This document shows positions 9,104-19,215 of a stretch of DNA of 64,000 nt, in pieces. Positions within the stretch are counted from its first letter, which is position 1. The number at the start of each line of letters is the position of its first letter. The DNA comes from Mycetocola manganoxydans (GTDB lineage Bacteria > Actinomycetota > Actinomycetes > Actinomycetales > Microbacteriaceae). The DNA lies in assembly GCF_003667545.1 (NCBI RefSeq), contig NZ_RCUV01000005.1, positions 273,197 through 337,196 of the forward strand, given 5' to 3'. The notes under the pieces are model-generated. The model made no database searches. It was not told where the DNA came from and worked only from the letters and a program-made list of their open reading frames with translations. The translations under genes and the position numbers were made by a program.

Positions 9104-10124
9104 GAACATCGGGCAGCAGGGAACCCTGAGCGTGGGGTACCCCGAAGTGGGCAAACGCCTGAGGTGTCGCAACCCTACCGCGCGGGGTGCGCGTGATGAG
9201 GCCGATCCGGACGAGGAACGGTTCGACGACGCTCTCGACCGTTTCGGCTTCCTCACCGACGGAAACCGCCAGGGTGTTGAGGCCGACCGGCCCTCCCCCG
9301 AATCGGGTGAGCATGATGTCCATCACCGCACGGTCGAGCCGGTCAAGACCGAGTTCATCGACGTCGTAGAGCGTGAGCGCGGCACGAACCGATGCCTTGT
9401 CTGCGTCTGTCCGGTGCACCAGGACATAGTCACGCACCCGGCGAAGCAGCCGGTTCGCGATCCGCGGTGTGCCCCGGCACCTGCCGGCGATCTCGGCGAG
9501 GGCGTCGTCGGCGATCGGGAAGTTGAGCATCCGGGCCGCGCGTTGCAGCACTTGCTCGAGCTCGGGCGCGTCGTAGAACTCCAGATGTGCCGTGAAGCCG
9601 AAGCGGTCCCGGAGCGGGTTGGGAAGCATTCCGGATCTCGTCGTCGCCCCGACGAGGGTGAACGGTGCGAGGTCGAGCGGCACGGAGGTGGCGCCCTGGC
9701 CTTTGCCGACCATGATGTCGATGCGGAAGTCCTCCATGGCGAGATAGAGCATCTCTTCGGCCGAGCGTGCCATCCGGTGGATCTCGTCGATGAAGAGGAC
9801 CTCGCCAGGGACGAGGCTCGACAGCACTGCAGCCAGGTCACCCGCATGCTGGATCGCCGGCCCACTCGACATCCGGAGTGGTTTGTCGCTCTCATGGGCG
9901 ACGATCATGGCCAGCGTCGTCTTGCCGAGTCCTGGAGGACCGGAGAGCAGGATGTGGTCAGCGGTACGACCCTGGATGGCTGCAGCCTTGAGCAGGAGTT
10001 CGAGCTGCCCACGGACCTTGGTCTGCCCGACGAACTCGTCAAGGCTCTGCGGGCGGAGCGCTCCCTCGAAGACGAGCTCGGAGTCCGACTGCGGTTCGGG
10101 GTCGGTCAGATCGAAATCACTCAT
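9099..10124 (-). CDS. ruvB: Holliday junction branch-migration ATPase RuvB
   Basis: 341 residues, the normal family length. Walker A is GPPGLGKTT, Walker B is LFIDEIHR, the sensor-1 region is [12 protein letters not shown], and the C-terminal winged-helix domain carries [17 protein letters not shown]. The hexameric motor drives branch migration on RuvA-bound junctions. The ATG overlaps the ruvA stop by 4 nt (ATGA), indicating coupled translation in a ruvC-ruvA-ruvB cluster. Confidence 0.97.
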   Translation of the reverse strand: MSDFDLTDPEPQSDSELVFEGALRPQSLDEFVGQTKVRGQLELLLKAAAIQGRTADHILLSGPPGLGKTTLAMIVAHESDKPLRMSSGPAIQHAGDLAAVLSSLVPGEVLFIDEIHRMARSAEEMLYLAMEDFRIDIMVGKGQGATSVPLDLAPFTLVGATTRSGMLPNPLRDRFGFTAHLEFYDAPELEQVLQRAARMLNFPIADDALAEIAGRCRGTPRIANRLLRRVRDYVLVHRTDADKASVRAALTLYDVDELGLDRLDRAVMDIMLTRFGGGPVGLNTLAVSVGEEAETVESVVEPFLVRIGLITRTPRGRVATPQAFAHFGVPHAQGSLLPDVL

Positions 10125-10747
10125 GATTCCGCACCCGCAGCGACTGCACTGTGCTGGGCGGGTCCGAGCTGGGCGAGGGCAAGTCGCAGAAGCGTCTGCA
10201 CGGGGAATGCAGCGGCATCCGGATTCGCTGCAATGACCCCTTCGACGGCCGACGCGGCGATCTTCTCGGACCAGCCGAGCCCGACGAGGGCGACGACGAC
10301 CTGGTCGCCAGCGGGCGTCACAGCGGGGCGGGCGGCGGGCTCGGCGTGGGCGATGAGCTTGCCTGCGAGCGAGACGACGATGAGTTTGGCGGTCTTGGGT
10401 CCGATACCGGATACCTTGCGGAACGCGGCGTCGTCTTCGGCGGCGACCGCCGTGGCGATCTGACCGGGGCCGAGAACGGAGAGCACGCCGAGCGCGGACT
10501 TCGGGCCGACGCCTGTGACACCTGTCAGCAGTTCGAAGACGGCGAGTTGTTCTCGGGTCTCGAAGCCGAAGAGACTCATCGCGTCCTCGCGCACGATGAA
10601 TGCGGTGTGCACGAAGGCCGAGTCACCGACCCTCAATGCGAGGGCATGTTCAGGGGTGACCTGGATCGCATAACCGATCCCGCCGACCTCGATGACGATG
10701 TTCCCGCCGACGGCTGAGAGCACTGTTCCACGTACGCTTGAGATCAC
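10121..10747 (-). CDS. ruvA: Holliday junction DNA helicase subunit RuvA
   Basis: 208 residues with the N-terminal OB fold ([26 protein letters not shown]), the helix-hairpin-helix domain ([17 protein letters not shown] and [16 protein letters not shown]) and the C-terminal RuvB-binding domain ([13 protein letters not shown]). It binds the four-way junction and recruits RuvB. The GTG start lies 6 nt downstream of TAGGCT, suggesting a leaderless transcript in addition to read-through from ruvC. Confidence 0.96.
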   Translation of the reverse strand: MISSVRGTVLSAVGGNIVIEVGGIGYAIQVTPEHALALRVGDSAFVHTAFIVREDAMSLFGFETREQLAVFELLTGVTGVGPKSALGVLSVLGPGQIATAVAAEDDAAFRKVSGIGPKTAKLIVVSLAGKLIAHAEPAARPAVTPAGDQVVVALVGLGWSEKIAASAVEGVIAANPDAAAFPVQTLLRLALAQLGPAQHSAVAAGAES

Positions 10748-10753
10748 TCCGTC

Positions 10754-10759
10754 AGCCTA
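10754..10759 (-). promoter_or_regulatory. Candidate leaderless -10 (TAGGCT) for ruvA
   Basis: TAGGCT ends 6 nt before the GTG start of ruvA on the minus strand. That spacing would place the transcription start at or next to the start codon. The same arrangement recurs at several genes in this window. Confidence 0.45.
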
Positions 10760-10814
10760 CGTGGGGCATCCGACAGTTGGGTGGAGCCACGCTGTCTGGC
10801 GAGGTGCGCGGTGC

Positions 10815-11381
10815 CTACGAACCGCCGCGGGCGGCCCGTTCGGCGTTCGCCCACGCCCGCTGTGCGGGAGTGAGAGCGGATGTTTCTCCCCCGGTCGCCT
10901 GCACCCCGTTTCGCCACGCGTGGCAGATCGCGAGGGCGAGCGCATCGGCGGCATCCGCCGGCTGCGGCGGCTCGGCGAGGCCGAGAACACGAGCGACCAT
11001 GGTGGCCACCTGCTTCTTGTCGGCGGAACCATAACCGGTGACGGCGGCCTTCACTTCGGACGGCGTGTGCAGCCCGACCCGGAGGTCGCGCTTCGCGGCG
11101 GCGTGCAGGGCGAGCCCTGACACCTGGGCGGTGCCCATCACCGTGCGAAGGTTGTGCTGGGCGAAGACCCGCTCCACCGCGACCGCCTGGGGCAGGAATT
11201 CGTCGAGGGCCTCGTCGAGTCCGCGCCCGATCACGAGGAGCCGCTGGTCGATCGTCGCGTCGATCGGACTCCGAACGACCGTGTAGTGGACGAGCCGAGC
11301 CTTCCGGTTGGGTTCGACGTCCACGATTCCGATCCCGCAGCGGGTCAGGCCGGGGTCGACGCCGAGCACCCGGAGCGTCAC
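10815..11381 (-). CDS. ruvC: Holliday junction resolvase RuvC
   Basis: 188 residues with the RNase H-like fold. The catalytic acid of strand 1 is in [15 protein letters not shown], followed by VERVFAQHN (Glu), the [20 protein letters not shown] segment and [12 protein letters not shown] (Asp). It makes paired nicks in Holliday junctions. It starts with GTG just after the yebC stop and is 67 nt upstream of ruvA. The C-terminal tail is somewhat longer than in E. coli RuvC. Confidence 0.96.
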   Translation of the reverse strand: MTLRVLGVDPGLTRCGIGIVDVEPNRKARLVHYTVVRSPIDATIDQRLLVIGRGLDEALDEFLPQAVAVERVFAQHNLRTVMGTAQVSGLALHAAAKRDLRVGLHTPSEVKAAVTGYGSADKKQVATMVARVLGLAEPPQPADAADALALAICHAWRNGVQATGGETSALTPAQRAWANAERAARGGS

Positions 11382-11384
11382 CGG

Positions 11385-12146
11385 TCAGTCGTCCTGCGCG
11401 TGCAGCTCGGCCTGGACCTCTGGCGACAGGTCGTAGTTGCTGTAGATGTTCTGGACGTCATCGGAGTCCTCGAGCGCATCGATGAGTTTGAAGATCTTTC
11501 GCGCGGTTTCAGCGTCGACTTCGACCTTGAGGTTCGGCACGAAAGCGGCGTCGGCCGAGTCGTAGTCGATCCCGGCGTCCTGCAGTGCCTGACGGGTGGC
11601 GACGAGGTCGGTCGGCTCCGTGATGATCTCGAAGGTCTCACCCTCGTTGACGACTTCTTCGGCGCCGGCGTCGAGCACAGCGGCGAGGATGTCGTCCTCG
11701 GTGGTGTCAGCGGCGGGGACGACGACGATGCCCTTGCGCGCGAAGTTGTATGCGACGCTGCCGGGGTCGCCCATCGTTCCGCCGTTGCGGCTCATGATGG
11801 TGCGGACGTCTGCCGCGGCACGGTTCTTGTTGTCGGTGAGACATTCGATCAGCAGGGCGACGCCGTGCTGCGCATAGCCCTCGTACATGATCGTCGTGTA
11901 GCTGACCGATTCACCGGAAAGCCCCGCTCCGCGCTTGACGGCGCGGTCGATGTTGTCGTTCGGGACCGACGTCTTCTTCGCCTTCTGGATGGCGTCGACG
12001 AGGGTCGGGTTGCCTGACAGGTCTGCGCCGCCCATCTTCGCGGCGACTTCGATGTTCTTGATGAGCTTCGCGAACGCTTTGGCACGGCGCGAGTCTGTGA
12101 TCGCCTTCTTGTGCTTCGTCGTCGCCCACTTGGAGTGTCCGGACAT
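11385..12146 (-). CDS. YebC/PmpR family protein
   Basis: 253 residues, standard length, starting [15 protein letters not shown], the family signature. It also shows [14 protein letters not shown] and [28 protein letters not shown]. YebC family members bind DNA as transcriptional regulators in some species, and related proteins assist ribosomes at polyproline stretches. Which role applies here cannot be read from sequence. AAGGGAGCAC is a good ribosome site. Its position before ruvC is conserved across bacteria. Confidence 0.94.
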   Translation of the reverse strand: MSGHSKWATTKHKKAITDSRRAKAFAKLIKNIEVAAKMGGADLSGNPTLVDAIQKAKKTSVPNDNIDRAVKRGAGLSGESVSYTTIMYEGYAQHGVALLIECLTDNKNRAAADVRTIMSRNGGTMGDPGSVAYNFARKGIVVVPAADTTEDDILAAVLDAGAEEVVNEGETFEIITEPTDLVATRQALQDAGIDYDSADAAFVPNLKVEVDAETARKIFKLIDALEDSDDVQNIYSNYDLSPEVQAELHAQDD

Positions 12147-12208
12147 GTGCTCCCTTACTGGATGTCTAACCGCGCCAGTCTAATTCACCGGGCGCTGATC
12201 GGGCCGGT

Positions 12209-12814
12209 TCAGCCTGCGTGTGCCCGAACCTTCTCGAGGAAGTAGGCGTGGAACCGGATGTCCCCGGTCATCTCGGGGTGGAAGGAGGTGCCGAGCAGGT
12301 TGCCCTGTTCGACGGCGACGACGCGACCGTCCGAAAGCGACGCGATCGCGGTCGCCTTCGTGCCGACGCTTTCGACGATCGGCGCACGGATGAAGACCGC
12401 GTGCATCGGCTCCTCCCCCAGTTCCGGGATGTCGATGTCGGTCTCGAACGAATCGAGCTGCGAGCCGAAAGCGTTTCTCCGTACCACCACGTCGAGACCA
12501 CCGAGAGTCTGCTGACCCGCGATGCCGTCGAGGATGCTGTCTGCGAGCAGAATCAGCCCGGCGCACGTCCCGTACACGGGCAGTCCGCCGGCGATGGCCT
12601 GCTTGAGCGGTTCAGCCATCCCGAACGTTCGCGACAGCTTGTCCTGCACGCTCGACTCTCCCCCGGGGAGGACGATGCCGTCGACGTCGGTGAGTTCTTC
12701 CGGCCTGCGGACGGCAACGACGTCTGCGCCAAGCCCACGGAGAACCGCCGCGTGTTCACGGAAGTCGCCCTGGAGGGCGAGGACGCCGACCTGAGGCCTG
12801 TGACTACCAGCCAC
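12209..12814 (-). CDS. pdxT: Pyridoxal 5'-phosphate synthase glutaminase subunit PdxT
   Basis: 201 residues from the GTG that overlaps the pdxS stop codon by 11 nt ([10 protein letters not shown]). Class I glutamine amidotransferase features are [13 protein letters not shown], the GGESS glycine-rich motif, the nucleophile Cys84 in [11 protein letters not shown] and the His/Glu pair in [10 protein letters not shown]. It releases ammonia from glutamine and channels it to PdxS. Overlap with pdxS ensures coupled synthesis of the complex. The frame is open further upstream inside pdxS, which I treat as a shadow. Confidence 0.95.
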   Translation of the reverse strand: MAGSHRPQVGVLALQGDFREHAAVLRGLGADVVAVRRPEELTDVDGIVLPGGESSVQDKLSRTFGMAEPLKQAIAGGLPVYGTCAGLILLADSILDGIAGQQTLGGLDVVVRRNAFGSQLDSFETDIDIPELGEEPMHAVFIRAPIVESVGTKATAIASLSDGRVVAVEQGNLLGTSFHPEMTGDIRFHAYFLEKVRAHAG

Positions 12815-13706
12815 GCTCGGCAAGGCGGTGCGGCGCCGCGAGGTCGGAAACGTTGATGCCGACCATTGCTTCACCGAGACCGCGGGAGACCTCGGCGATG
12901 ACCTTCGGGTCGTCGAAGAACGTCGTCGCCTTGACCACGGCCGCGGCACGCTTCTCGGGGTTCCCCGACTTGAAGATGCCCGAGCCGACGAAGACACCGT
13001 CTGCGCCGAGCTGCATCATCATCGCTGCGTCGGCCGGAGTGGCGACACCACCGGCGGTGAACAGGACGACGGGGAGCTTGCCGGTTTCCGCGATCTCGGC
13101 GACGAGTTCGTACGGAGCCTGCAGTTCCTTGGCAGCGACGTACAGTTCGTCCCTGGACATCGACGACAGCGAGGCGATCTCGCTCTTGATCTTGCGGATG
13201 TGCTTGGTGGCTTCGGAGACGTCGCCGGTTCCGGCCTCGCCCTTCGAGCGGATCATGGCAGCACCCTCTGTGATGCGGCGAAGTGCCTCACCGAGGTTGG
13301 TGGCGCCGCAGACGAAGGGAACGTCGTAGTTCCACTTGTCGATGTGGTTGACGTAGTCGGCGGGGCTGAGCACCTCTGACTCGTCGATGTAGTCGACCTT
13401 GAGCGCCTGGAGCACCTGCGCTTCGACGAAGTGTCCGATGCGAGCCTTCGCCATGACGGGGATGGAGACCTCGGCGATGATCGACTCGATCAGGTCTGGG
13501 TCACTCATGCGGGCGACACCACCTTGGGAGCGGATGTCAGCCGGGACCCGCTCGAGGGCCATGACGGCTACGGCTCCGGCGTCTTCGGCGATGCGTGCCT
13601 GCTCGGCTGTGACGACGTCCATGATGACGCCACCCTTGAGCATTTCTGCAAGACCGCGCTTGACGCGGTTGGAACCCTGTTCGGCGGTGCTGGTGCTGTT
13701 AGTCAT
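12804..13706 (-). CDS. pdxS: Pyridoxal 5'-phosphate synthase subunit PdxS
   Basis: 300 residues from the ATG giving [19 protein letters not shown]. PdxS signatures are [34 protein letters not shown] and [16 protein letters not shown] (a catalytic lysine region). The protein condenses ribose 5-phosphate, glyceraldehyde 3-phosphate and ammonia into PLP. An earlier in-frame start (MSSSND) exists, but TAAGAT lies 8 nt before the chosen ATG, consistent with a leaderless start there. It is transcribed with pdxT. Confidence 0.96.
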   Translation of the reverse strand: MTNSTSTAEQGSNRVKRGLAEMLKGGVIMDVVTAEQARIAEDAGAVAVMALERVPADIRSQGGVARMSDPDLIESIIAEVSIPVMAKARIGHFVEAQVLQALKVDYIDESEVLSPADYVNHIDKWNYDVPFVCGATNLGEALRRITEGAAMIRSKGEAGTGDVSEATKHIRKIKSEIASLSSMSRDELYVAAKELQAPYELVAEIAETGKLPVVLFTAGGVATPADAAMMMQLGADGVFVGSGIFKSGNPEKRAAAVVKATTFFDDPKVIAEVSRGLGEAMVGINVSDLAAPHRLAERGW

Positions 13707-13714
13707 AATTCTCA

Positions 13715-13720
13715 ATCTTA
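13715..13720 (-). promoter_or_regulatory. Candidate leaderless -10 (TAAGAT) for pdxST
   Basis: TAAGAT (TANNNT pattern) ends 8 nt before the pdxS ATG on the minus strand, and no convincing Shine-Dalgarno is present. This fits transcription starting at or next to the start codon. Confidence 0.45.
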
Positions 13721-13759
13721 GATCGTTGCTGGAGGACACGCCGGACGCGCGCGTGAGTT

Positions 13760-14353
13760 CTAGGAGGCCGGCCAGGCGTCTGCGATGGCCGCGCGGACGT
13801 CACCGAGCAGTTGCGGAAGCGCTTTGGTCTTCGCGATGATCGGCAGGAAGTTGGAGTCCTGCGCCCATCGCGGCACGACGTGCTGGTGCAGGTGGCCAGC
13901 GATTCCCGCGCCGGCGACGATGCCCTGGTTCATTCCGATGTTGAAGCCGTCATTCTTCGACACACTCCGGACGACCCGCATGGCGGTCTGGGTGAGTTCA
14001 CCGATCTCGGCCACCTCTTCCGGTGTGGCCTGGTCGTAGGTCGGAATGTGGCGGTACGGGCAGACGAGCAGGTGACCGCTGTTGTACGGGAACAGGTTGA
14101 GCAGCACGTAGGCGTGTTTTCCCCTGGCGACGATGAGGCCGTCTTCGTCGCTCATCTGAGGTGCATGACAGAACGGACAGTCGTCCTGGTGCGGTTGCTG
14201 GCCGTGCTGGATGTAGACAAGACGGTGAGGTGTCCACAGCCGCTGGAATTCGTCCGGCACCCCGGCGAGGTGCGCCCCGGATTCCACCGAGTCCGCCACC
14301 GGCGCGTCCTGCTCGTTCGGTTCCCGGTGGTCGTCGAGGCCTAGTCGAGCCAT
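13760..14353 (-). CDS. HIT family nucleotide hydrolase/transferase
   Basis: 197 residues. The C-terminal HIT motif is [10 protein letters not shown], and the family pattern [17 protein letters not shown] precedes it. An N-terminal CPFCH could contribute to a zinc site as in related actinobacterial proteins. The family hydrolyses or transfers nucleotidyl groups from substrates such as diadenosine polyphosphates; the substrate here is unknown. Its ATG overlaps the thrS stop by 13 nt, so translation is likely coupled to thrS. In mycobacteria and corynebacteria phospholipid genes (pgsA, pimA) follow this gene; here pdxS follows directly. Confidence 0.9.
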   Translation of the reverse strand: MARLGLDDHREPNEQDAPVADSVESGAHLAGVPDEFQRLWTPHRLVYIQHGQQPHQDDCPFCHAPQMSDEDGLIVARGKHAYVLLNLFPYNSGHLLVCPYRHIPTYDQATPEEVAEIGELTQTAMRVVRSVSKNDGFNIGMNQGIVAGAGIAGHLHQHVVPRWAQDSNFLPIIAKTKALPQLLGDVRAAIADAWPAS

Positions 14354-16308
14354 GCCGTCGATACCTGTGCGTGTGACGAGATCGAATCGACGATCTTCTC
14401 GATCGCCTCATCGACGGGGATGCCGTTGAGCTGGGTTCCGTCCCGGAATCGGAAGCTCACCGCACCGTTGGCGCGGTCGTCCTCCCCGGCGATGAGCTGG
14501 AACGGGATTTTCGCCTTGGTGTGTGTGCGGATCTTCTTCGGCATCCGGTCGTCGCTGTGGTCGACCTGAACCCGGACCCCACGGGCTTTGAGCTTCGCGG
14601 CGATGTCGTCGAGGTAGGCAGCGTACTCCTCGGCGACCGGGATGCCGATGGCCTGGATCGGGGAGAGCCAGACCGGGAAGGCGCCGGCATAGTGTTCGAG
14701 CAGGATCGCGAAGAACCGCTCAACCGACCCGAGGAGTGCGCGGTGGATCATCGCGGGGCGCTGGCGGGTGCCGTCGGCGGCCGTGTATTCGAGCTCGAAC
14801 AGCTCCGGCTGGTTGAAGTCGAGCTGCACGGTCGAGAGTTGCCAGGTCCTGCCGATCGCGTCGCGCGCCTGCACCGAGATCTTCGGGCCGTAGAACGCCG
14901 CTCCGCCCGGGTCGTCGACGAGTTCGAGCCCGGAATCGACGGCGACGTCCCGGAGTGTCTGCGTGGCGCTCTCCCAGATCTCATCGCTGCCGACGAACTT
15001 AACGGGGTCCTTCGTCGACAATTCGAGGTAGAAGTCGTTGAGGCCGTAACCGCGGAGCGTCTCGAGCACGAACTGGAGCTGGCGCCCCACCTCGTCCTTG
15101 ATCTGGTCCTGGGTGACGTAGATGTGGGCGTCATCCTGCGTGAGGCCGCGCACGCGCGTCAGGCCGGAAAGCGTTCCGCTCTTCTCGTACCGGTACACGG
15201 TCCCGAACTCCGCGAGGCGGAGGGGAAGCTCCCGATAGCTGCGTCCCCGTGCACGGAAGATCAGGTTGTGCATCGGGCAGTTCATCGGCTTGAGGTAGTA
15301 GTCCTGGCCCTGCCTCGTGACGTTGCCATCGGCATCCGTCTCTTCGTCGAGGTGCATGGCAGGGAACATGCCGTCGCGATACCAGTTGAGGTGCCCGCTG
15401 GTCTCGAACAGCTGCGCTTTCGTGATGTGGGGCGTGTTGACGAGCTCGTAGTCGTTCTCGATCAGCTGCTCGCGCAGGTAGTTTTCGATCTCGGAGCGGA
15501 TGATCCCGCCCTTGGGGTGGAACACGGCGAGGCCGGATCCGATCTCGTCGGGGAAGCTGAACAGGTCGAGTTCGGCGCCGAGCTTGCGGTGGTCGCGCTT
15601 GGCTGCCTCCTCGAGACGTGACTGGTACGCGCGCAGTTCGTCCTTGGTCGGCCAGGCCGTTCCGTAGATGCGCTGCAGCTGCGGGTTTTTCTCCGAGCCG
15701 CGCCAGTACGCTGCGGCCACCCGGGTGAGGGCGTAGCCGTTGCCGATCATGCGGGTGTTCGGCAGGTGTGGTCCGCGGCAGAGGTCCTTCCACTCCGTCT
15801 CGCCTGTCTTCGGGTTGACGTTGTCGTAGATGGTGAGCTCGCCGCCGCCGACCTCGACGTTCTCGTTGTCCTGGCCATCCGCTGATCCGCCTTTGAGGCC
15901 GATCAGTTCGAGCTTGAACGGCTCGTTCGCGAGCTCTTCACGCGCTTCGGCGTCCGTGACGACCCGGCGCACGAAGCGCTGGCCCGATCGGATGATCCGG
16001 TCCATCTCCTTGGACAGGGCTTTGAGGTCCTCGGGCGTGAACGACTCCGGCACTTCGAAGTCGTAGTAGAAACCGTCTGTGACGGGAGGACCGATACCGA
16101 GCTTCGCATCCGGGTTGACCTTCTGCACAGCCTGCGCGAGGACGTGGGCGGCCGAGTGGCGGAGGATGCTGAGCCCGTCTGCGGAATCGATCGTCACCGC
16201 CTCGACCTCGTCGGTGTCCGTGAGGGTCGTCGCGAGATCCTTCAGTTCGCCGTTGACGCGCATCGCGACAACGGAACGGTCAGAGAATCGTTCGAATCCG
16301 TCAGACAC
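14341..16308 (-). CDS. thrS: Threonyl-tRNA synthetase
   Basis: 655 residues. A TGS domain ([18 protein letters not shown] onward) is followed by the editing domain with [11 protein letters not shown], the class II catalytic core with zinc-binding PMNCPMHN, motif 2 ([23 protein letters not shown]), motif 3 ([26 protein letters not shown]) and the C-terminal anticodon-binding domain. All expected elements are present. No T-box leader is seen upstream. It heads the long minus-strand cluster down to rel. Confidence 0.97.
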   Translation of the reverse strand: MSDGFERFSDRSVVAMRVNGELKDLATTLTDTDEVEAVTIDSADGLSILRHSAAHVLAQAVQKVNPDAKLGIGPPVTDGFYYDFEVPESFTPEDLKALSKEMDRIIRSGQRFVRRVVTDAEAREELANEPFKLELIGLKGGSADGQDNENVEVGGGELTIYDNVNPKTGETEWKDLCRGPHLPNTRMIGNGYALTRVAAAYWRGSEKNPQLQRIYGTAWPTKDELRAYQSRLEEAAKRDHRKLGAELDLFSFPDEIGSGLAVFHPKGGIIRSEIENYLREQLIENDYELVNTPHITKAQLFETSGHLNWYRDGMFPAMHLDEETDADGNVTRQGQDYYLKPMNCPMHNLIFRARGRSYRELPLRLAEFGTVYRYEKSGTLSGLTRVRGLTQDDAHIYVTQDQIKDEVGRQLQFVLETLRGYGLNDFYLELSTKDPVKFVGSDEIWESATQTLRDVAVDSGLELVDDPGGAAFYGPKISVQARDAIGRTWQLSTVQLDFNQPELFELEYTAADGTRQRPAMIHRALLGSVERFFAILLEHYAGAFPVWLSPIQAIGIPVAEEYAAYLDDIAAKLKARGVRVQVDHSDDRMPKKIRTHTKAKIPFQLIAGEDDRANGAVSFRFRDGTQLNGIPVDEAIEKIVDSISSHAQVSTAWLD

Positions 16309-16407
16309 CTGGTTTGCTCCTCTTGTTGGAAAGACTCTTCAACTTTAGCGCCGTCGGCCCGGCCACCCGTGCCGCCGCCCGGAGCCGGGTGCTCGCCTCT
16401 AGAGTGA

Positions 16408-17133
16408 ATGCACCCGAGAATGCGAGAGGACCCGGACGTGCCCCCATCCGAGAACCGTTCCCCCCTGCCAGCGCTGATCCCGTTCTTGATCGTGAGCGGA
16501 GTGCATCTCGCCGGCCACCTCGCATCGTTCGAACCCCTGGCGCTGGCGACGAAGCCGCTGCTCATTCCCCTCCTCGCCGGTGCGGTCCTCTGGCTCTCAC
16601 GCGGCCGCAGGTCGTCGGGTGTCATCCTTCTTCTCGCCGCCCTGCTCTTCAGCTGGCTCGGTGATCTTGCTCTCCTCGGCGATGGAGACTCCTGGTTCCT
16701 CATCGGACTCGGATGCTTCCTGGTCGCTCATCTGGGCTATGTCGCGCTGTTCTCCTCTCGCGTGGGGTCCGGCAAGCCGGCGGTGTGGAGTGTCGTCTAC
16801 GCCGCGTGGTTCGCGTTGCTGCTCGTCATCCTCGTTCCGCACCTCGGTGGGATGCTGGCGCCGGTCGTCGGCTACGGACTCGTGATCTGCACCATGGCTG
16901 CGATCGCCACCCGCTGTGGCTGGATGGTGAGCCTCGGTGCTGCTCTCTTCCTGCTCTCGGACTCGATCCTCGCCGTGAACGCGTTCGTCGATGCCGCAGA
17001 CATTCCCGTCGCCGGCTTCCTCGTCATGCTCACGTATCTTTCCGGCCAGGGCTTCATCGCCATCGGGATCGTGCGGCTGCTCGGCTCCGCGCGACGCACG
17101 GAACCGGTGGCGGTCGGGAGCGACACACGATGA
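16408..17133 (+). CDS. YhhN/TMEM86-type membrane protein (lysoplasmalogenase family)
   Basis: About 241 residues with seven to eight predicted membrane helices. YhhN family features include ATKPLLIPLLAG near the N-terminus, SWLGDLALL and GAALFLLSDSILAVNAF, whose acidic residues are the conserved ones. The eukaryotic homologue TMEM86B hydrolyses lysoplasmalogen; bacterial members are mostly uncharacterised. Its TGA overlaps the ATG of the downstream hydrolase (ATGA), so the two are probably an operon. The start is uncertain between two ATGs (MHPRMRED). Confidence 0.8.
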   Translation: MHPRMREDPDVPPSENRSPLPALIPFLIVSGVHLAGHLASFEPLALATKPLLIPLLAGAVLWLSRGRRSSGVILLLAALLFSWLGDLALLGDGDSWFLIGLGCFLVAHLGYVALFSSRVGSGKPAVWSVVYAAWFALLLVILVPHLGGMLAPVVGYGLVICTMAAIATRCGWMVSLGAALFLLSDSILAVNAFVDAADIPVAGFLVMLTYLSGQGFIAIGIVRLLGSARRTEPVAVGSDTR

Positions 17134-17954
17134 CGTTGCCCGCTCCACGCCGTTTCATCTCCGGTGATCTCACGATGCTCGTCCGGCGCTGGGAAAGAGT
17201 GGCGGGAGGCGGGACGGACACCTTCGTTCTCGTCCACGGAATCGGAGTGTCCTCTCGCTACTTCGAGCGGCTGGCCGGCGAGCTCAGGGCCCACGGGACC
17301 GTTTTCGCTGTCGATCTGCCCGGTTTCGGTTCCGCTCCTCGCCCACCGCGGCAGTTGACCATCGAAGAGGGAGCCGCGCTGCTCGCGGACTTCCTGCGGT
17401 CGGAACAGCTCGACGGTGCTGTTCTCGTCGGCCATTCGATGGGCACCCAGTTCGTCGTAGAGCTCGCCGCTGTGCACCCGAACCGGCTCGCGGGCCTGGT
17501 GCTCGCCGGTCCCGTCGTCGACGAGCGGGCGCCGATGCCGTGGCAGCAGGGGATGCGGCTGAGCCGTGACATGCTGCGGGAGTCGCCGACGGCGAACTGG
17601 ATCGTCGCGACGGATTACCTGCGCAGCGGCATCCGCTGGTACCTCACCGAACTCCCGGTCATGCTCGGATACCGCACCGAGGAGCGGCTCCCCCTCGTCT
17701 CGGTTCCCGTTCTTGTTCTTCGCGGAAGCAGGGACCCCATCGCGCCGCGGGGATGGGCGGCTCGCCTGGCCCGGACGGCTCGAGACGGGCGGATGATCGA
17801 AGTCGATGGCGCAGCCCACGTCGTCCAGCATGTTGAACCGGAGCGGACGGCGTCGATCCTGGCTGCCTTCGCGCGCGAGGCCAAGCAGACAACGGCCCCC
17901 GTGAACGTTACGCGGGAGTCGTTGCCTCCGGCGCAGCGGAATCGTCAGCCTTAG
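17130..17954 (+). CDS. Alpha/beta-fold hydrolase
   Basis: 274 residues from the ATG overlapping the YhhN stop. The oxyanion region is VLVHGIGVSSRYF, the nucleophile elbow is VGHSMGT, the acid is probably in VLRGSRDPIAP, and the histidine in GAAHVVQHVEP. The complete triad suggests an active esterase or lipase-like enzyme. Pairing with YhhN suggests, but does not show, a lipid substrate. The last 47 nt overlap the convergent AI-2E-type permease gene. Confidence 0.85.
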   Translation: MTLPAPRRFISGDLTMLVRRWERVAGGGTDTFVLVHGIGVSSRYFERLAGELRAHGTVFAVDLPGFGSAPRPPRQLTIEEGAALLADFLRSEQLDGAVLVGHSMGTQFVVELAAVHPNRLAGLVLAGPVVDERAPMPWQQGMRLSRDMLRESPTANWIVATDYLRSGIRWYLTELPVMLGYRTEERLPLVSVPVLVLRGSRDPIAPRGWAARLARTARDGRMIEVDGAAHVVQHVEPERTASILAAFAREAKQTTAPVNVTRESLPPAQRNRQP

Positions 17955-19086
17955 CCGGTACAGCTTTGCGTTGCGCCTTGCGGGTCTGAGGGTTGTGAAC
18001 GGGCAGGTTTGGCCCGTTCCACACCTTGAGGATCGCCCAGGCGACGGCCGTGATCGGCACAGCGAGCACGGCTCCGGTGATTCCGCCCAGGATCGTTCCG
18101 GCGGCGAGGGCGACGAGGATGACCAGCGGGTGGAGCTTGAGCGACTGCGCCATGACGATCGGCTGCAGGAAGTTGCCCTCGAGCTGGTTCACGAGAACCG
18201 CAATACCGATGACGATGAGGGCGACGATCGGGCCGTTCTCGGTTCCGACAAGCGCAACGAGAGCAGCGAGGATGCTTGCGGCCGTCGCCCCGACGATCGG
18301 GATGAAGCCGCCGAGGAACACGATGACGGTGAGCGGCAATGCGAGGGGCACGCCGAGGATGAAGAGACCGAGCCCGATGAAGAACGCGTCGACGAACGCG
18401 ATGAGGGCGGTCCCCCGAACGTAGCCACCGAGGACGCGGACGGCGGTGTGCCCGATCCGGCGCCCGCGTTCCAGACGTTCCCCGTGAAGCGGGCTGAGGA
18501 AGAAGCGCCACATCGCGTCGCCGTCCTTCAGGAAGAAGAACAGGATGACGATCGCGAGAACGAGGCCTGTGACGAGGTTCGCTGCTGCCGAAACTCCGGC
18601 GAGGGCGCCAGTGCCGAACTGGCTGCTCGTGAGGAAGTCGACGACAGCGTCCCTGGCATCCTCGATCTGCTGCGCATCGATCGGAAGCGGACCCTCGAGA
18701 AGCCAGGTCTGGAGCTGGTCGATCCCGCGGATCGCTGAGTCGGCGAGCTCTTCCGACTGGCCGCGGACCGCGAAGACGATGAGGGTGACGACTCCCCCAA
18801 AGACCACGAAGCCGGTGAGAAGCGCTGCCCACGCGGCGAGCAGGTTGGACATGAACCGGCGAAGCCAGAGGATGACGGGGGACGCAGCTGCCGCGACGAT
18901 GAGCGCGATGAGCACGGGGATGACCACGAGCTTCAGTTGCACCATCCCGTAGATGACGACACCGGCGAGGAGAATGATCACGAGAAGCTGGATGCTTCGT
19001 GTCCCGAGGTAGCCGATCCTGTCTGTCCAGAGCTTTCGCGGTGACGGTTTCTCGGTGGTGTGCTGTGGCTCGATGTCGGCGCTCAT
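17908..19086 (-). CDS. AI-2E family transporter (PF01594-type permease)
   Basis: 392 residues with about eight membrane helices in the layout of the family: an N-terminal pair (LLVIILLAGVVIYGMVQLKLVVIPVLIALIVAAA), a soluble segment and a C-terminal helix bundle with PLTVIVFLGGFIPIVGA and NQLEGNFLQPIVMAQSLKLHPLVILVALAAG, the most conserved block. Members have been linked to export of AI-2 and to sodium/proton antiport, so the substrate is open. The tail is Lys/Ala-rich. The ATG lies 6 nt after TAGGCT, so a leaderless transcript is likely. Confidence 0.88.
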   Translation of the reverse strand: MSADIEPQHTTEKPSPRKLWTDRIGYLGTRSIQLLVIILLAGVVIYGMVQLKLVVIPVLIALIVAAAASPVILWLRRFMSNLLAAWAALLTGFVVFGGVVTLIVFAVRGQSEELADSAIRGIDQLQTWLLEGPLPIDAQQIEDARDAVVDFLTSSQFGTGALAGVSAAANLVTGLVLAIVILFFFLKDGDAMWRFFLSPLHGERLERGRRIGHTAVRVLGGYVRGTALIAFVDAFFIGLGLFILGVPLALPLTVIVFLGGFIPIVGATAASILAALVALVGTENGPIVALIVIGIAVLVNQLEGNFLQPIVMAQSLKLHPLVILVALAAGTILGGITGAVLAVPITAVAWAILKVWNGPNLPVHNPQTRKAQRKAVPAKADDSAAPEATTPA

Positions 19087-19092
19087 GCGCTC

Positions 19093-19098
19093 AGCCTA
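19093..19098 (-). promoter_or_regulatory. Candidate leaderless -10 (TAGGCT) for the AI-2E permease gene
   Basis: On the minus strand TAGGCT ends 6 nt before the ATG (spacer GAGCGC) with no Shine-Dalgarno, the arrangement expected for a leaderless mRNA. Confidence 0.5.
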
Positions 19099-19215
19099 GT
19101 TTCTTCACCGAGTCGGGTCGGGATGGTTGCGGTCGACCGCGGCGCACGGTACTTGCCGTGCGGCTGAGCGTCAAGGCGGTCGACGGTGACGCGGCCGAAC
19201 GCGTAGACAGAGCAC

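Noticed and set aside
14521..15621. 366-codon open frame opposite thrS
   Set aside because: Same reason: mirror frame of a well-conserved synthetase, with no recognisable domain.
16309..16407. Possible T-box leader before thrS
   Set aside because: No T-box consensus, specifier stem or terminator/antiterminator was found in this short gap.
16713..17129. Upstream extension of the alpha/beta hydrolase frame through YhhN
   Set aside because: It is a shifted frame of the YhhN gene; the hydrolase ATG overlaps the YhhN stop, a normal operon junction.
19143..19162. 7-bp hairpin (CGCACGG/CCGTGCG) between AI-2E permease and alcohol dehydrogenase genes
   Set aside because: Too short and in a divergent promoter region without other evidence; could arise by chance in this composition.
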